Positions 23,258 through 32,156 of a stretch of DNA of 47,108 bases are shown one piece after another. The notes under the pieces were generated by a model. It had not been told where the DNA came from. It was given only the letters and a program-made list of their open reading frames with translations, and did not search any database. Position numbers and translations under genes: made by a program. Within the stretch, counting starts at the first letter, position 1. Each line of letters opens with the position of its first letter. This DNA comes from Archaeoglobus sp. (lineage in GTDB: Archaea > Halobacteriota > Archaeoglobi > Archaeoglobales > Archaeoglobaceae), in assembly GCA_017656505.1 (NCBI GenBank), contig JACDNU010000017.1:1-47108 (forward strand), in the 5' to 3' direction.

Positions 23258-24241
23258 ATGCCTACGGACATCAAAAGGCCGGTAATTACGTCAATGATTT
23301 TCCTGATTACAATAATTTCTCTTGGAACCATCGGCTTCACAGTTCTCGAAGGATGGAACCTTTTCGATTCCTTCTACATGACTGTGATAACCATAACAAC
23401 AACTGGTTATAGAGAGATATACGAGCTCTCGTTTTACGGCAGAATTCTCGCAATAATTCTGATGTTTTTGGGCATAAGTGTTTTCTTCTATAGTATCAAC
23501 CTTATAATGCCCGCACTCGTGCAGAGAAGGATTGAGAGGTGGAAAAAGGTGCTTGAAAGTATTACGGATCATTACATAGTTTGTGGATATGGTGTTATGG
23601 GGAGGGAGATAGTAGAGGAGCTTTCCAAGATCACGACCAAAGACAAGATCGTTATCATAGATGAAAACATCGATAAGGTTGCAGTTGCAAGAGAGAATGG
23701 ATACATAGCAATACAGGGGGATAGTGTCGAGGAGAAAACGCTTGAGAGAGCAAGAATAAAGCATGCAAAAGCTTTGATTGCTTGTATGTCTGATTCTGCC
23801 AACGCTTTCACAATCATGACAGCAAAGGAACTAAATCCTGAAATTTATACGATGGCGATCGCAAGGACACCGGCTGGGATAAAGAACACCAGGCGTGCTG
23901 GAGCAGACCAGGTGCTATCACCTTACTCCGACACAGCAAAGAAAGCATCGATAATCCTTAGAAGACATGGGGCTGCGGAGTTCTTCGAAATTATCAGTAA
24001 AGTAGGTGAGGATTTCATGCTTGAGAAGGTTTCGATGACGAACAGGGAGTTTGATGGAGTTAACATAAGAGACATAGACCTCAGAGCGAAAACGGGAGCT
24101 TTAGTCGTTGCAATCGAAAGAAAAGGGGAGATAATCGTACCGACACCAACCCTAAAGCTCGAATACGGCGACAACCTCTACCTTATGGGGAATGAGGAGC
24201 AGCTTAGGAAAGCCTCCGAATACTTGGGACGCTCTGAGTAA
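23258..24241 (+). CDS. Two-TM potassium channel with RCK domains
   Basis: A 327-residue MthK-like channel. TM1 is at about 9-30, the pore helix at 37-46, a filter-like TTTGYRE at 47-53, and TM2 at about 62-86. The cytoplasmic part has a TrkA-N/RCK Rossmann domain (YIVCGYGVMGREIVEEL from 106, with acidic VIIDE) and a TrkA-C domain (about 245-325). The filter differs from the canonical T-V-G-Y-G-D: the second glycine is Arg52 and Asp is Glu53, so ion selectivity is uncertain. ATG 23258 follows an AT-rich leader. It is convergent with the HAD gene. Confidence 0.88.
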   Translation: MPTDIKRPVITSMIFLITIISLGTIGFTVLEGWNLFDSFYMTVITITTTGYREIYELSFYGRILAIILMFLGISVFFYSINLIMPALVQRRIERWKKVLESITDHYIVCGYGVMGREIVEELSKITTKDKIVIIDENIDKVAVARENGYIAIQGDSVEEKTLERARIKHAKALIACMSDSANAFTIMTAKELNPEIYTMAIARTPAGIKNTRRAGADQVLSPYSDTAKKASIILRRHGAAEFFEIISKVGEDFMLEKVSMTNREFDGVNIRDIDLRAKTGALVVAIERKGEIIVPTPTLKLEYGDNLYLMGNEEQLRKASEYLGRSE

Positions 24242-24306
24242 CGTTCTGAGTAACTCTGATAACCTTGATTTCAAATTATCTCGAGAAACTTCAGATTTAG
24301 GGATGG

Positions 24307-24927
24307 TTAGAGGTGGAGTAGTTTCTCAATCTCCTTCAAACTTCTTATATGTCCATTTCTCCCCTCTCTGTCAATAAGGAAGGATTTTATTCCCGCTTTT
24401 TTCGGGACTTCAAAATCGAAAAAGGGATGGTCTCCAACATGAATAATTTTCGAGGGATGCAACTTTACGAAATCACAGATTCGGAGATAGATTTCCGGTT
24501 TTCTTCTTATATCCCCCAAGTCTGAAGGGCATGAAAAAGTTCTCCAGAAGAAGTCTGATATTTCCGCCAGCTCGAAATCCATTATTTCTCTAACCGCATT
24601 CGAAACTGCAATCAGCTTGTACTTTCCCCTAAGCCTTTCGAGGGCATCTATTGCATCCGGATAGATCTCGAGCTCATCCCTGAACTCCTCTAGAACATCC
24701 CTCAGCTTGATATCGAGTTTAAACCTCTCAAACCAGTAGTCTGGTAAATACCACTTTATATCCTTGTCGCCGACCTCATTGTAGCACTTTCTAACATAAT
24801 CTAGAGCTTCTTCATAGCTAACCCCGTGCTTTTCAGCATAGTATCTCGGTATGAGTTCATTCCAAAATCTGTCCATGAATCTCGCTTCTACAATTGTTCC
24901 ATCGACATCGAAGGATATGGCCTCCAT
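24307..24927 (-). CDS. HAD-superfamily hydrolase
   Basis: A 206-residue phosphatase-like protein of HAD subfamily I. Motif I is FDVDGTIVE (6-14) with both aspartates, motif II is IAVSNAVRE, motif III Lys is in RRKPEIYLRICD, and motif IV is HVGDHPFFDFEVPKKAG. A helical cap domain lies between motifs I and II (about 16-90), as in phosphoglycolate phosphatase relatives and haloacid dehalogenases. The substrate cannot be told. It is divergent from the HEAT-repeat gene. Confidence 0.88.
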   Translation of the reverse strand: MEAISFDVDGTIVEARFMDRFWNELIPRYYAEKHGVSYEEALDYVRKCYNEVGDKDIKWYLPDYWFERFKLDIKLRDVLEEFRDELEIYPDAIDALERLRGKYKLIAVSNAVREIMDFELAEISDFFWRTFSCPSDLGDIRRKPEIYLRICDFVKLHPSKIIHVGDHPFFDFEVPKKAGIKSFLIDREGRNGHIRSLKEIEKLLHL

Positions 24928-25029
24928 CCATCTTGAGAGCGATGAAATGTGTAAAATACTTTCGGGTTAAAATCTGCAAAAAATTTTTATATGATTAATT
25001 TAAAAATATGATAAAAAACGGAGAGAATT

Positions 25030-26031
25030 ATGGATTTGGAATCCCTTATTTTGGATCTAGGCTCAAAAGACAGGGATAAGAGGTGGAGGGCATCTGAGGA
25101 ACTTGCAAGAATGGGTGATAAGGCTGTAAGTAAGCTTTTAGAAGCTTTAAAGTCAGGTAACGTAGATTTAAGGGTGGGAGCAGCAATAACTCTCGGAAAA
25201 GTTGGAATGGCCGATCCTCTTATTGAAGCCTTGAAAGATGGTGAGTGGGAGGTTAGATGGGCTGCAGCAACATCTTTGGGTAATTTGAAGGCGAAAAATG
25301 CTGTAGATGATCTGATATCTCTACTAGGGGATGAATCGTGGGAGGTTAGGAGGGCTGCGGCGATAGCCTTGGGCAAAATAAAAGATCCAAAAGCGGTTAA
25401 GCCTTTGGCGGAGGCTATGAAGTCTGAGCTTATGATTAGATTTGAGGCTGCTCGAGCCTTGATTCAGCTTGGAAGTGGGGCTGTCGAAAGTTTGATTAAT
25501 TTACTCTTATCTGATGATCCGGATGTAAGGGTAAAAGCTGCAGAAGCTTTGGGATTTATTGGGGATGAAAGGGCAACGCAAGCGCTGGCAAAATGCTTGG
25601 GAGACCAGGATGCTGGAGTTAGGGATGCTGCTGCAAAGGCATTAGTTAAAATTGGAGGGGAAGGGCTTGACAAACTTCTTTTCCATCTCGCATCGGAAGA
25701 AAGAACCTTGGAAGCTTTAAAGGCTCTAGATCTGGTTGAAGAAGTGGACTTGGAAAAATGTCTGCCTGTTCTCGATGAAATTCTTAAAAAAGGAGATGAA
25801 GAGGCAAGATATGAGGCAGTAGTCGTTCTGGGAAAGCTGGGGGAGAAAGGTATTGAACTTTTAGTTAAGGCTTTGGAGGACGAGAGTGAGCTCGTTAGAA
25901 GGGGAGCTGCAATGGGTATTTTAATTAACGGTGAGAAGTCACTTCCCTTTTTGGATAAAATGGTGGAAAAGGGAAATGAGCTAGCAAAGGAGCTAGCAAA
26001 GGAGCTTGCAGAAAAGATAAAGAGAAAATAA
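25030..26031 (+). CDS. HEAT-repeat (PBS-lyase type) protein
   Basis: A 333-residue all-helical protein made of about ten HEAT-like repeats of roughly 30 residues. Repeats read, for example, DGEWEVRWAAATSLGNLKAKNAV, DESWEVRRAAAIALGKIKDPKAV, DDPDVRVKAAEALGFIGDERAT and DQDAGVRDAAAKALVKIG, with the recurrent D-x-x-V-R-x-x-A-A-x-A-L core. Such proteins are protein-interaction scaffolds; no partner is evident. It ends with a short Lys/Glu-rich helix (AKELAKELAEKIKRK). GGAGAG precedes the ATG. The HerA-type gene follows after 86 nt. Confidence 0.88.
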   Translation: MDLESLILDLGSKDRDKRWRASEELARMGDKAVSKLLEALKSGNVDLRVGAAITLGKVGMADPLIEALKDGEWEVRWAAATSLGNLKAKNAVDDLISLLGDESWEVRRAAAIALGKIKDPKAVKPLAEAMKSELMIRFEAARALIQLGSGAVESLINLLLSDDPDVRVKAAEALGFIGDERATQALAKCLGDQDAGVRDAAAKALVKIGGEGLDKLLFHLASEERTLEALKALDLVEEVDLEKCLPVLDEILKKGDEEARYEAVVVLGKLGEKGIELLVKALEDESELVRRGAAMGILINGEKSLPFLDKMVEKGNELAKELAKELAEKIKRK

Positions 26032-26117
26032 GGGAAAGATAAAGAAGGAAGTAGAGGCCATGCTATTATGAGGGTTTTTGAAAAAGGTTTTTATTTCTCC
26101 ATTCTGAGTTCGATAGG

Positions 26118-27674
26118 ATGAAGGGACTGGTTGGCAGGATTTTTGGTGAAGCAAGCTCAACAGAGTTCAATTTTGTCGTTTTCGATCCTAAGGAGGTTAA
26201 GCGAACGGATTACGTAAAGGTTTGGAACGATACCGATGGTTGGGTAGTTGCTCAGGTTCTCGACATTATCGCGACAACTGATCTGAAAGAATCGGACGTT
26301 TTGAAAGGCAGGAATGCGGAGAAGGAAGCTTATGTTGCGAAGGCTTACGTAATCGGAAAGAGAGATGATAATGGGCTGCTTAGAGTTCCAAAAACACCTC
26401 TCGTTCCGGGAGAGAACGTGTTCAAAGCTGATAAAGATCTTATCGTGGATATTCTTGGCTTGAGGAAGAAAGGTGTTTACCTCGGACTTATCGAAGACAC
26501 CGACATTAGGGTTAATTTGGATGTGAATTCGCTCGTCCAAAAACACTGCTGCATTCTCGCCAAAACAGGAAGTGGAAAGAGCTATACGGCGGGAGTCATA
26601 ATCGAGGAGCTCATTGAAAGAGGAGTTCCGATGTTCATAATCGATCCACATGGTGAATATTCGTCTCTCAAACATGCGAACGACAATCCAGACGAGCTTG
26701 AAAAAATGGGCTATTACGGAATAAGTCCGAGGGGTTATGCTGACAGGATTAGAGTATACGTTCCCCCCAATTCACCCTTTGTTGACAAAGCGGACGGAGT
26801 GCTGAAATTGGATGGTCTCAGCTTAACACCCGAGGAGATAATCGAGCTTACCGGCATAACGAATTCCACCCAGCAGGCATTGCTCTATCAGGCAATAAAA
26901 AATTTGAAAGGCAGGGATTACACGATTGAAGATGTAATTGCTGAGGTTGAGGAGTTAAAGCATAACGCGAAATTTGGTTTGCTAGGGCATCTTGAAAAGA
27001 TCCTTGAATCGAACCTTTTCGGCAGGGATGCAACACCTATAGAGCTTCTGCTACAGAAAGAAAGAGCTGTCGTGCTTGACATGCGTGGAAGCCCGCCAGA
27101 GCATCAGGACCTTATTGTTTCGAGAGTTTGCAGCATGCTATTCGAGCTCAGAAAGAGGGAAGAAGTACCGCCCGGAATGATAGTGCTCGAAGAAGCTCAT
27201 AACTTCATTCCTGAACGTGGATTCGGGAAAACGGTGTCAACTCAGATTTTAAGAACTATAGCAAGCGAGGGTAGAAAATTCGGGCTTGGATTGCTTGTAA
27301 TAAGCCAGAGGCCAGCGAGGGTTGACAAGAACGTTGTGAGTCAGTGCAACACACAGATTATACTAAGAATAACTAACCCAAACGATCTTACAGCGATAAA
27401 GAAAGGTGTAGAGGGGCTGACAGCTGAAACGGTTGATGAGATAAAGAGGCTCCCTCCCGGAACCGCTCTGGTTGTGAGTCCAGAGTTGGAAAAGCCGGTA
27501 ATCGTTAACATAAGAGTGAGGAAAAGCAAGCATGGTGGAGCTTCGGTAAGTGTTGTGAGGAGAAAAGGGAAGGCAGAGAAGAAAGAAAGAAGGGAAGATA
27601 AAAAGAAAAAAGAAAAAAGGGTTGGGAAACCAAAATCTGAGAAGAAAGGACTCCTCAGAAAGATGTTTGGATAA
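26118..27674 (+). CDS. HerA-type hexameric DNA-translocase ATPase
   Basis: A 518-residue ATPase of the HerA/FtsK superfamily (COG0433). The N-terminal HAS-barrel (about 1-110, GLVGRIFGEASSTEFNF) is followed by the RecA-like core with Walker A AKTGSGKSYTAG near residue 149, IDPHGEY, Walker B MIVLEEAHNFIP near 354, and the sensor motif LLVISQRPARVDK. The tail is very basic (Lys/Arg/Glu rich, about 480-515). HerA partners with the nuclease NurA in end resection, but no nurA is in this window, so this could be a paralogue. An AT-rich TATA-like element lies about 25 nt before the ATG. Confidence 0.88.
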   Translation: MKGLVGRIFGEASSTEFNFVVFDPKEVKRTDYVKVWNDTDGWVVAQVLDIIATTDLKESDVLKGRNAEKEAYVAKAYVIGKRDDNGLLRVPKTPLVPGENVFKADKDLIVDILGLRKKGVYLGLIEDTDIRVNLDVNSLVQKHCCILAKTGSGKSYTAGVIIEELIERGVPMFIIDPHGEYSSLKHANDNPDELEKMGYYGISPRGYADRIRVYVPPNSPFVDKADGVLKLDGLSLTPEEIIELTGITNSTQQALLYQAIKNLKGRDYTIEDVIAEVEELKHNAKFGLLGHLEKILESNLFGRDATPIELLLQKERAVVLDMRGSPPEHQDLIVSRVCSMLFELRKREEVPPGMIVLEEAHNFIPERGFGKTVSTQILRTIASEGRKFGLGLLVISQRPARVDKNVVSQCNTQIILRITNPNDLTAIKKGVEGLTAETVDEIKRLPPGTALVVSPELEKPVIVNIRVRKSKHGGASVSVVRRKGKAEKKERREDKKKKEKRVGKPKSEKKGLLRKMFG

Positions 27675-27703
27675 AATCTTGGATAAAATCTAAGCGTAGG
27701 GTG

Positions 27704-28048
27704 ATGGGCTTGAACTACATCGTAAGACTTCAGGGAGGGTGGATTGTTAAGAACGCTCGAACCATAGAGGATGCGATGAACATAGCCGTTGCGGAAGCGG
27801 GAAAAAGGCTCAATCCAGATCTTGATTTTGTGGAAATAGATGTTGGAGATGTTGAATGCCCGAAATGTGGGGAGGCTTTTAAATCTGCTTTCATGGTTGC
27901 TGGAGTTGCTTTGGTAGGCTTGCTTTTCGAGATGAAGGTCTTTAATGCTGAGAATGAGGAACATGCTGCCAGAATAGCCAGATATGAGATAGGGAGGAGG
28001 TTAGGAAGAATACCGCTGGATGTTTTGGAAGTGGTTGAGATCGATTAG
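27704..28048 (+). CDS. UPF0212 (DUF555) family protein
   Basis: A 114-residue archaeal conserved protein of the UPF0212/DUF555 family, recognised from YIVRLQGGWIVKNARTIEDAMN, ECPKCGEAF and ARIARYEIGRRLG. There is one CxxC pair, perhaps a half zinc-binding knuckle completed by dimerisation. Function unknown. ATG 27704 is preferred to GTG 27701. It follows the HerA-type gene by 29 nt on the same strand, so it is probably co-transcribed. Confidence 0.85.
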   Translation: MGLNYIVRLQGGWIVKNARTIEDAMNIAVAEAGKRLNPDLDFVEIDVGDVECPKCGEAFKSAFMVAGVALVGLLFEMKVFNAENEEHAARIARYEIGRRLGRIPLDVLEVVEID

Positions 28049-28150
28049 TAAATGCAAACTAACATTTAGATTTTAAAATTTGCTAAATCATTCGACCTCA
28101 TCATATATTTCAGAAAAAATTAATTAATTTAATTTATAAGGGAGTGGCGG

Positions 28151-31100
28151 ATGCAGAAATTGAATGAGGGCAAGCTTTTAGAAATTGTGCCCATTATTAA
28201 CAAGGTACCTCTGGGTATCACTCTGCTGGATAGAGAGATGAGGGTTCTGTTAGTAAATAAGTCCGTTGAAAAAAGTTTTGGATTTAAATTCGAAGACGTA
28301 AGGGGAAAATTTTGCTATGATGTTGCAGGGGATGGTAAGGTATGTGAGGGATGCGGTGCTGTTAAGGCTTTGAAAGATGGAAAGGTACATTTTCACGAAA
28401 GGAGAGTCGGACCAAACCTTTTTACAAGAAATATAGCCGTACCCATTAAGAAAAATGGGGAGATTGTGGCTGTCCTGGAGATAGGCTTGGATGTAACAGA
28501 TGCTGTATCTATCCAAGAAGAACTTCATGAAAAGGAAAAAGAGTATCAGGAGCTCTTTGAGAATTCTTTGGATGCAATTGTAGTAACAGACCTCAAAGGA
28601 AGGATTCTCCGAGTTAACAAGGGATTTGAAAGACTTACCGGTTACTCAAGGGATGAAGTCACAGGGAAGAGTTATGCCGAACTTCTCCCTGAGCCGATGG
28701 CAAGGCTAGTTTGGGAAAAATACAACGAAGCCTTCAAAGAGAACAAGAATGTATACGGGATCGAATTCGAATATTTCAGAAAGGATGGAGAAAGAAGAGT
28801 AATAGAGGGTAATGTAACTTTGATAAAAAAGAAAGGGAGAGTAATCGGATTCTTGGGTAATTTTAGAGATATAACCGAAAAGAAGAGATATGAGAAGACT
28901 ATAAACGATATGAATAACACTCTCAGACTAATAAACAAGATAATGCGGCACGATCTGTTAAACGATCTTACAGTAATTAATTCTGCGCTCGAACTTTTCG
29001 AAGAAAAAAGAGATGAAGAGATACTTGAAACGTCGAAAAAAGCTGTCAAAAGGGCTATGGAAACAATAAAGAGGATGAGGGAATTTGAAGAGTCCACGCG
29101 GGTTGGGAAGCTAAAGATAGTCCGAGTGAGAGATGTGGTTGAAAAGGTTGCATCGAACTATCCTCTTGAAATTAGCATTGTGGGCGACTCCGAGGCGATT
29201 GCTGATGAGGCTCTGGCAACTATCTTTGATAATTTAATCAGGAACGCTATTAATCACGGCAAAACTGATAAAGTTGACATCAAAATTTCGCGAAACGATT
29301 TCTGCGAAATAAAGGTTGCAGATTATGGGAAAGGTATTCCGGATGAGATAAAGGGCAGGATTTTCGATGAGGGTTTTTCAACGGATGGAACTGGTTTAGG
29401 GCTTTATATCGTGAAAAGAATCGTTGAAAGGTATGGTGGGAGCATAGGTGTTGAAGACAATAAACCTAACGGGACGGTTTTCACGATAAAACTCAGATAT
29501 CCAGGGAGTAAAACGTTGGAAACCTCTCTAATCGACTTAGATTTGATATCAGAACCAAAACTTAAGGAAATATCAAGATCTTTCTACAGGATTTTCAAGA
29601 TACTCAATTCCATTCGTGAACATATCGTTTACCATGGAGAAGATCTAAGAATAAAGTGGGTGAACAATGCTGCGGCGGAATCCGTGGATGCAAGACCCGA
29701 AGAGCTGATAGGCAAGTTCTGCTATGAGGTTTGGCATGGAAGAAAGACTCCTTGCAAAAACTGTCCAGTTTACAGAGCTTGGGAAAACGGGAAGTACGAG
29801 GAAGGATTTATTCATTCTCCCGACGGAAGAGTCTGGTACACAAGGGCAAATCCGGTATTCGAGGATGGAAAACTCAAAGGGATCGTTGAGGTAGCCTCAG
29901 AAATAACCGAGAAAGTTAAGCTTGAGGAGAAGCTGAAAGAGAGTGAACAACATTACAGGATGCTGGTAGAATCATCAATCGATGCAATAATAACTGTAAA
30001 CAGCAACGCCGAGATAGTATCTTGGAACAGAAGTGCTGAGAAAATCTTTGGTTACAAAGCTGGAGAAGTGATAGGGAAACCTTTAACGATTCTTATTCCA
30101 GAAGAGTTCCGCAAAAGATTTGAAAGAGGCTTCAACCATTTCAAATTGACTTTAGATTCCGAAGAATTGCCAGGTGGAAGGTTTGAAACGGTAGGGATGA
30201 GGAAGGACGGGGAGGTATTTCCCATCGAAATCACTTATTACGCTTGGAAAAGTGACGATGAGATCTTCTTTACCTCAGTCATCCACGACATCTCCGAAAA
30301 GAAAAGGTTAGAAGAAAAACTCAGAGAGAGAGAAGAGATGTTCAGAACTTTCTCTGAAAAATCACTCGTTGGGATATACCTTATCCAGGATGGTGTTTTC
30401 AAGTATGTCAACCCGAAACTTGCAGAAGATTTCGGATACAGGGTTGAAGAAATAATAGGAAAGCGAGTCCTGGATTTCATATACCCGCCAGACAGAGAAA
30501 CGGTGGCCGAAAATATAAGGAAGAGAATTTCCGGAGAAATCCAGTCGATCAGATACCGCCCGAGGGTTAAAAGAAAGGATGGAGCCGTAAGAACTTTTGA
30601 AGTTTTTGGAACCAGAACAACCATAGCCGGAAAGCCGGCAATTCTGGGTACCGCAATAGACATCACCGAAGAAGAGGATAGAAGGAAGAGATTAGAAGCT
30701 TACGAACGATTCTTTATGAGGGCCCAAGACTTATTTTTCGTTTTGGATTCGAAGGGAAGATTCGTTGATGTAAACCCGAGGTATGCTGAGATGCTAGGGT
30801 ACAAGAGAGAGGAACTGATCGGCCATACTGCAAGGAGATTCTTCGCTTCGAGTGAGATTGACATGGCGAGGGAGATGTTCCAGAGGGTGATGAAAGGGGA
30901 GAGCGTGAGATACGAGGCTAAAGCTATTCCAAAGGATGGAAAAAGTGTTTTCATGGTCGAAATAAATCTCTGGCCTGTTTTCGATAATGGCAAGATAGTA
31001 GGAGCGGAGGGAATTGTCAGGGATGTAACTGAAAGAAAGAAAATGGAACAGAAACTTAAAGAAAGTGAAGAGATGTTTAGAACGCTTGCTGAGAAGTCTT

Positions 31101-31690
31101 TGGTTGGTATTTACCTCATCCAGGACGGAGTTTTCAAGTACGTTAATCCGAAGATGGCAGAATTATGGGGATACAGCGTTGAAGAGTTGATTGGAAGAAG
31201 CCCCCTCGAATTTATCTATCCTGCGGATCGGGAGACCGTCAGGATAAACATCGAAAAAAGAATCAGGGGAGAAACTGAGTCTGTGAATTACAAACTTAGG
31301 GTAGTCAGAAAGGATGGAGAGGTTAGACATAACGAAGTCTTTGGCTCCAGAATAATCTACAAGGGGAAACCAGCAGTGATCGGGACTTTGATCGACATCA
31401 CAGAAAGGCTTGAGCTTGAAAGGGCAAAACATAAGGCGTTTGAACAGATTGAAAAGAACATCGAAAACTATGCAATCTTAGTTGACCAAATAAGAAACCC
31501 CCTTGCGGTAATCCAAGGCCTGTGTGAGGTTGTACTTGATGGGAAAGAGGAGCTTAAGGAATTAAAACAGGTGATTAACGAATCGGTTAAAAGAATCGAG
31601 GAGGTTGTCGAGAGATTGGACAGGGGCTGGCTTGAATCAGAAGCCATTAGGAAATTCCTTAAAGGTGAGCTCAGAAAAAGCGAATTCTGA
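28151..31690 (+). CDS. Multi-PAS sensor histidine kinase with internal catalytic core
   Basis: An 1179-residue cytoplasmic kinase with no membrane segments. Order: PAS1 (about 18-120), PAS2 (130-248), HisKA with MRHDLLNDL (phospho-acceptor His267), HATPase_c (about 340-450, N-box DNLIRNAINHG, DYGKGIPDE, GTGLGLYIV), then PAS3 (485-590), PAS4 (598-718), PAS5 (725-840), PAS6 (848-962), PAS7 (970-1087) and a C-terminal dimerisation-like helix pair (1095-1160) where the His position is Gln1113 (VDQIRNPLAVI). PAS1 and PAS3 each carry C-x(9-10)-CxxC (Cys55/65/68 and Cys524/535/538). PAS5 and PAS7 are near duplicates. The receiver gene follows by 11 nt and is the likely partner. Confidence 0.93.
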   Translation: MQKLNEGKLLEIVPIINKVPLGITLLDREMRVLLVNKSVEKSFGFKFEDVRGKFCYDVAGDGKVCEGCGAVKALKDGKVHFHERRVGPNLFTRNIAVPIKKNGEIVAVLEIGLDVTDAVSIQEELHEKEKEYQELFENSLDAIVVTDLKGRILRVNKGFERLTGYSRDEVTGKSYAELLPEPMARLVWEKYNEAFKENKNVYGIEFEYFRKDGERRVIEGNVTLIKKKGRVIGFLGNFRDITEKKRYEKTINDMNNTLRLINKIMRHDLLNDLTVINSALELFEEKRDEEILETSKKAVKRAMETIKRMREFEESTRVGKLKIVRVRDVVEKVASNYPLEISIVGDSEAIADEALATIFDNLIRNAINHGKTDKVDIKISRNDFCEIKVADYGKGIPDEIKGRIFDEGFSTDGTGLGLYIVKRIVERYGGSIGVEDNKPNGTVFTIKLRYPGSKTLETSLIDLDLISEPKLKEISRSFYRIFKILNSIREHIVYHGEDLRIKWVNNAAAESVDARPEELIGKFCYEVWHGRKTPCKNCPVYRAWENGKYEEGFIHSPDGRVWYTRANPVFEDGKLKGIVEVASEITEKVKLEEKLKESEQHYRMLVESSIDAIITVNSNAEIVSWNRSAEKIFGYKAGEVIGKPLTILIPEEFRKRFERGFNHFKLTLDSEELPGGRFETVGMRKDGEVFPIEITYYAWKSDDEIFFTSVIHDISEKKRLEEKLREREEMFRTFSEKSLVGIYLIQDGVFKYVNPKLAEDFGYRVEEIIGKRVLDFIYPPDRETVAENIRKRISGEIQSIRYRPRVKRKDGAVRTFEVFGTRTTIAGKPAILGTAIDITEEEDRRKRLEAYERFFMRAQDLFFVLDSKGRFVDVNPRYAEMLGYKREELIGHTARRFFASSEIDMAREMFQRVMKGESVRYEAKAIPKDGKSVFMVEINLWPVFDNGKIVGAEGIVRDVTERKKMEQKLKESEEMFRTLAEKSLVGIYLIQDGVFKYVNPKMAELWGYSVEELIGRSPLEFIYPADRETVRINIEKRIRGETESVNYKLRVVRKDGEVRHNEVFGSRIIYKGKPAVIGTLIDITERLELERAKHKAFEQIEKNIENYAILVDQIRNPLAVIQGLCEVVLDGKEELKELKQVINESVKRIEEVVERLDRGWLESEAIRKFLKGELRKSEF

Positions 31691-31701
31691 GGGGTGGTAT
31701 T

Positions 31702-32082
31702 TTGAGTGATGGGGATTTGATTGGAAATAGGAGAATTTTAATTGTTGAGGATGATGCCGGCCTTGCGGAAATCCTCTGCCGGATGCTTGATGGCTATGAT
31801 GTTGCTTTAGCCACTGATGGTGACAGTGCTGTAAAAGCTTACCTTAAATTCAGACCGGCCTTGGTGCTGATGGACATAGTCATGCCGAATATGAGTGGAA
31901 AGGAAGCAACGAAGAAAATCCTCGAAATCGATCCAGATGCAAAGATTGTAGGCGTCACCGCTTTTGGTAGAAGATGGGGTAAGGAATTGCTTGAGGCTGG
32001 AGCACTTGAAATCATAAACAAACCCTTCAGAAAGAGGGATCTGATAGAGGTTGTTGAGAGATATACAAATTCAAATAAGTGA
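31702..32082 (+). CDS. Stand-alone response-regulator receiver protein
   Basis: A 126-residue CheY-like receiver without an output domain. Acidic pocket residues are in ILIVEDDAG, the phospho-acceptor Asp is in VLMDIVMPNMSG, Thr in VGVTAFG and the conserved Lys in IINKPFRKRD. The start is TTG 31702, with GGGGTGG four to ten bases upstream; no ATG is available before the conserved strand. It follows the PAS kinase by 11 nt and should receive its phosphate; being single-domain it must act through protein contacts. Confidence 0.92.
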   Translation: MSDGDLIGNRRILIVEDDAGLAEILCRMLDGYDVALATDGDSAVKAYLKFRPALVLMDIVMPNMSGKEATKKILEIDPDAKIVGVTAFGRRWGKELLEAGALEIINKPFRKRDLIEVVERYTNSNK

Positions 32083-32156
32083 TAGATAGTGATAAATGGA
32101 GAATTATTGGAGATGCAAGAGTAAGATAATTAAGCTCAAAATTACAGTTGATTAGG

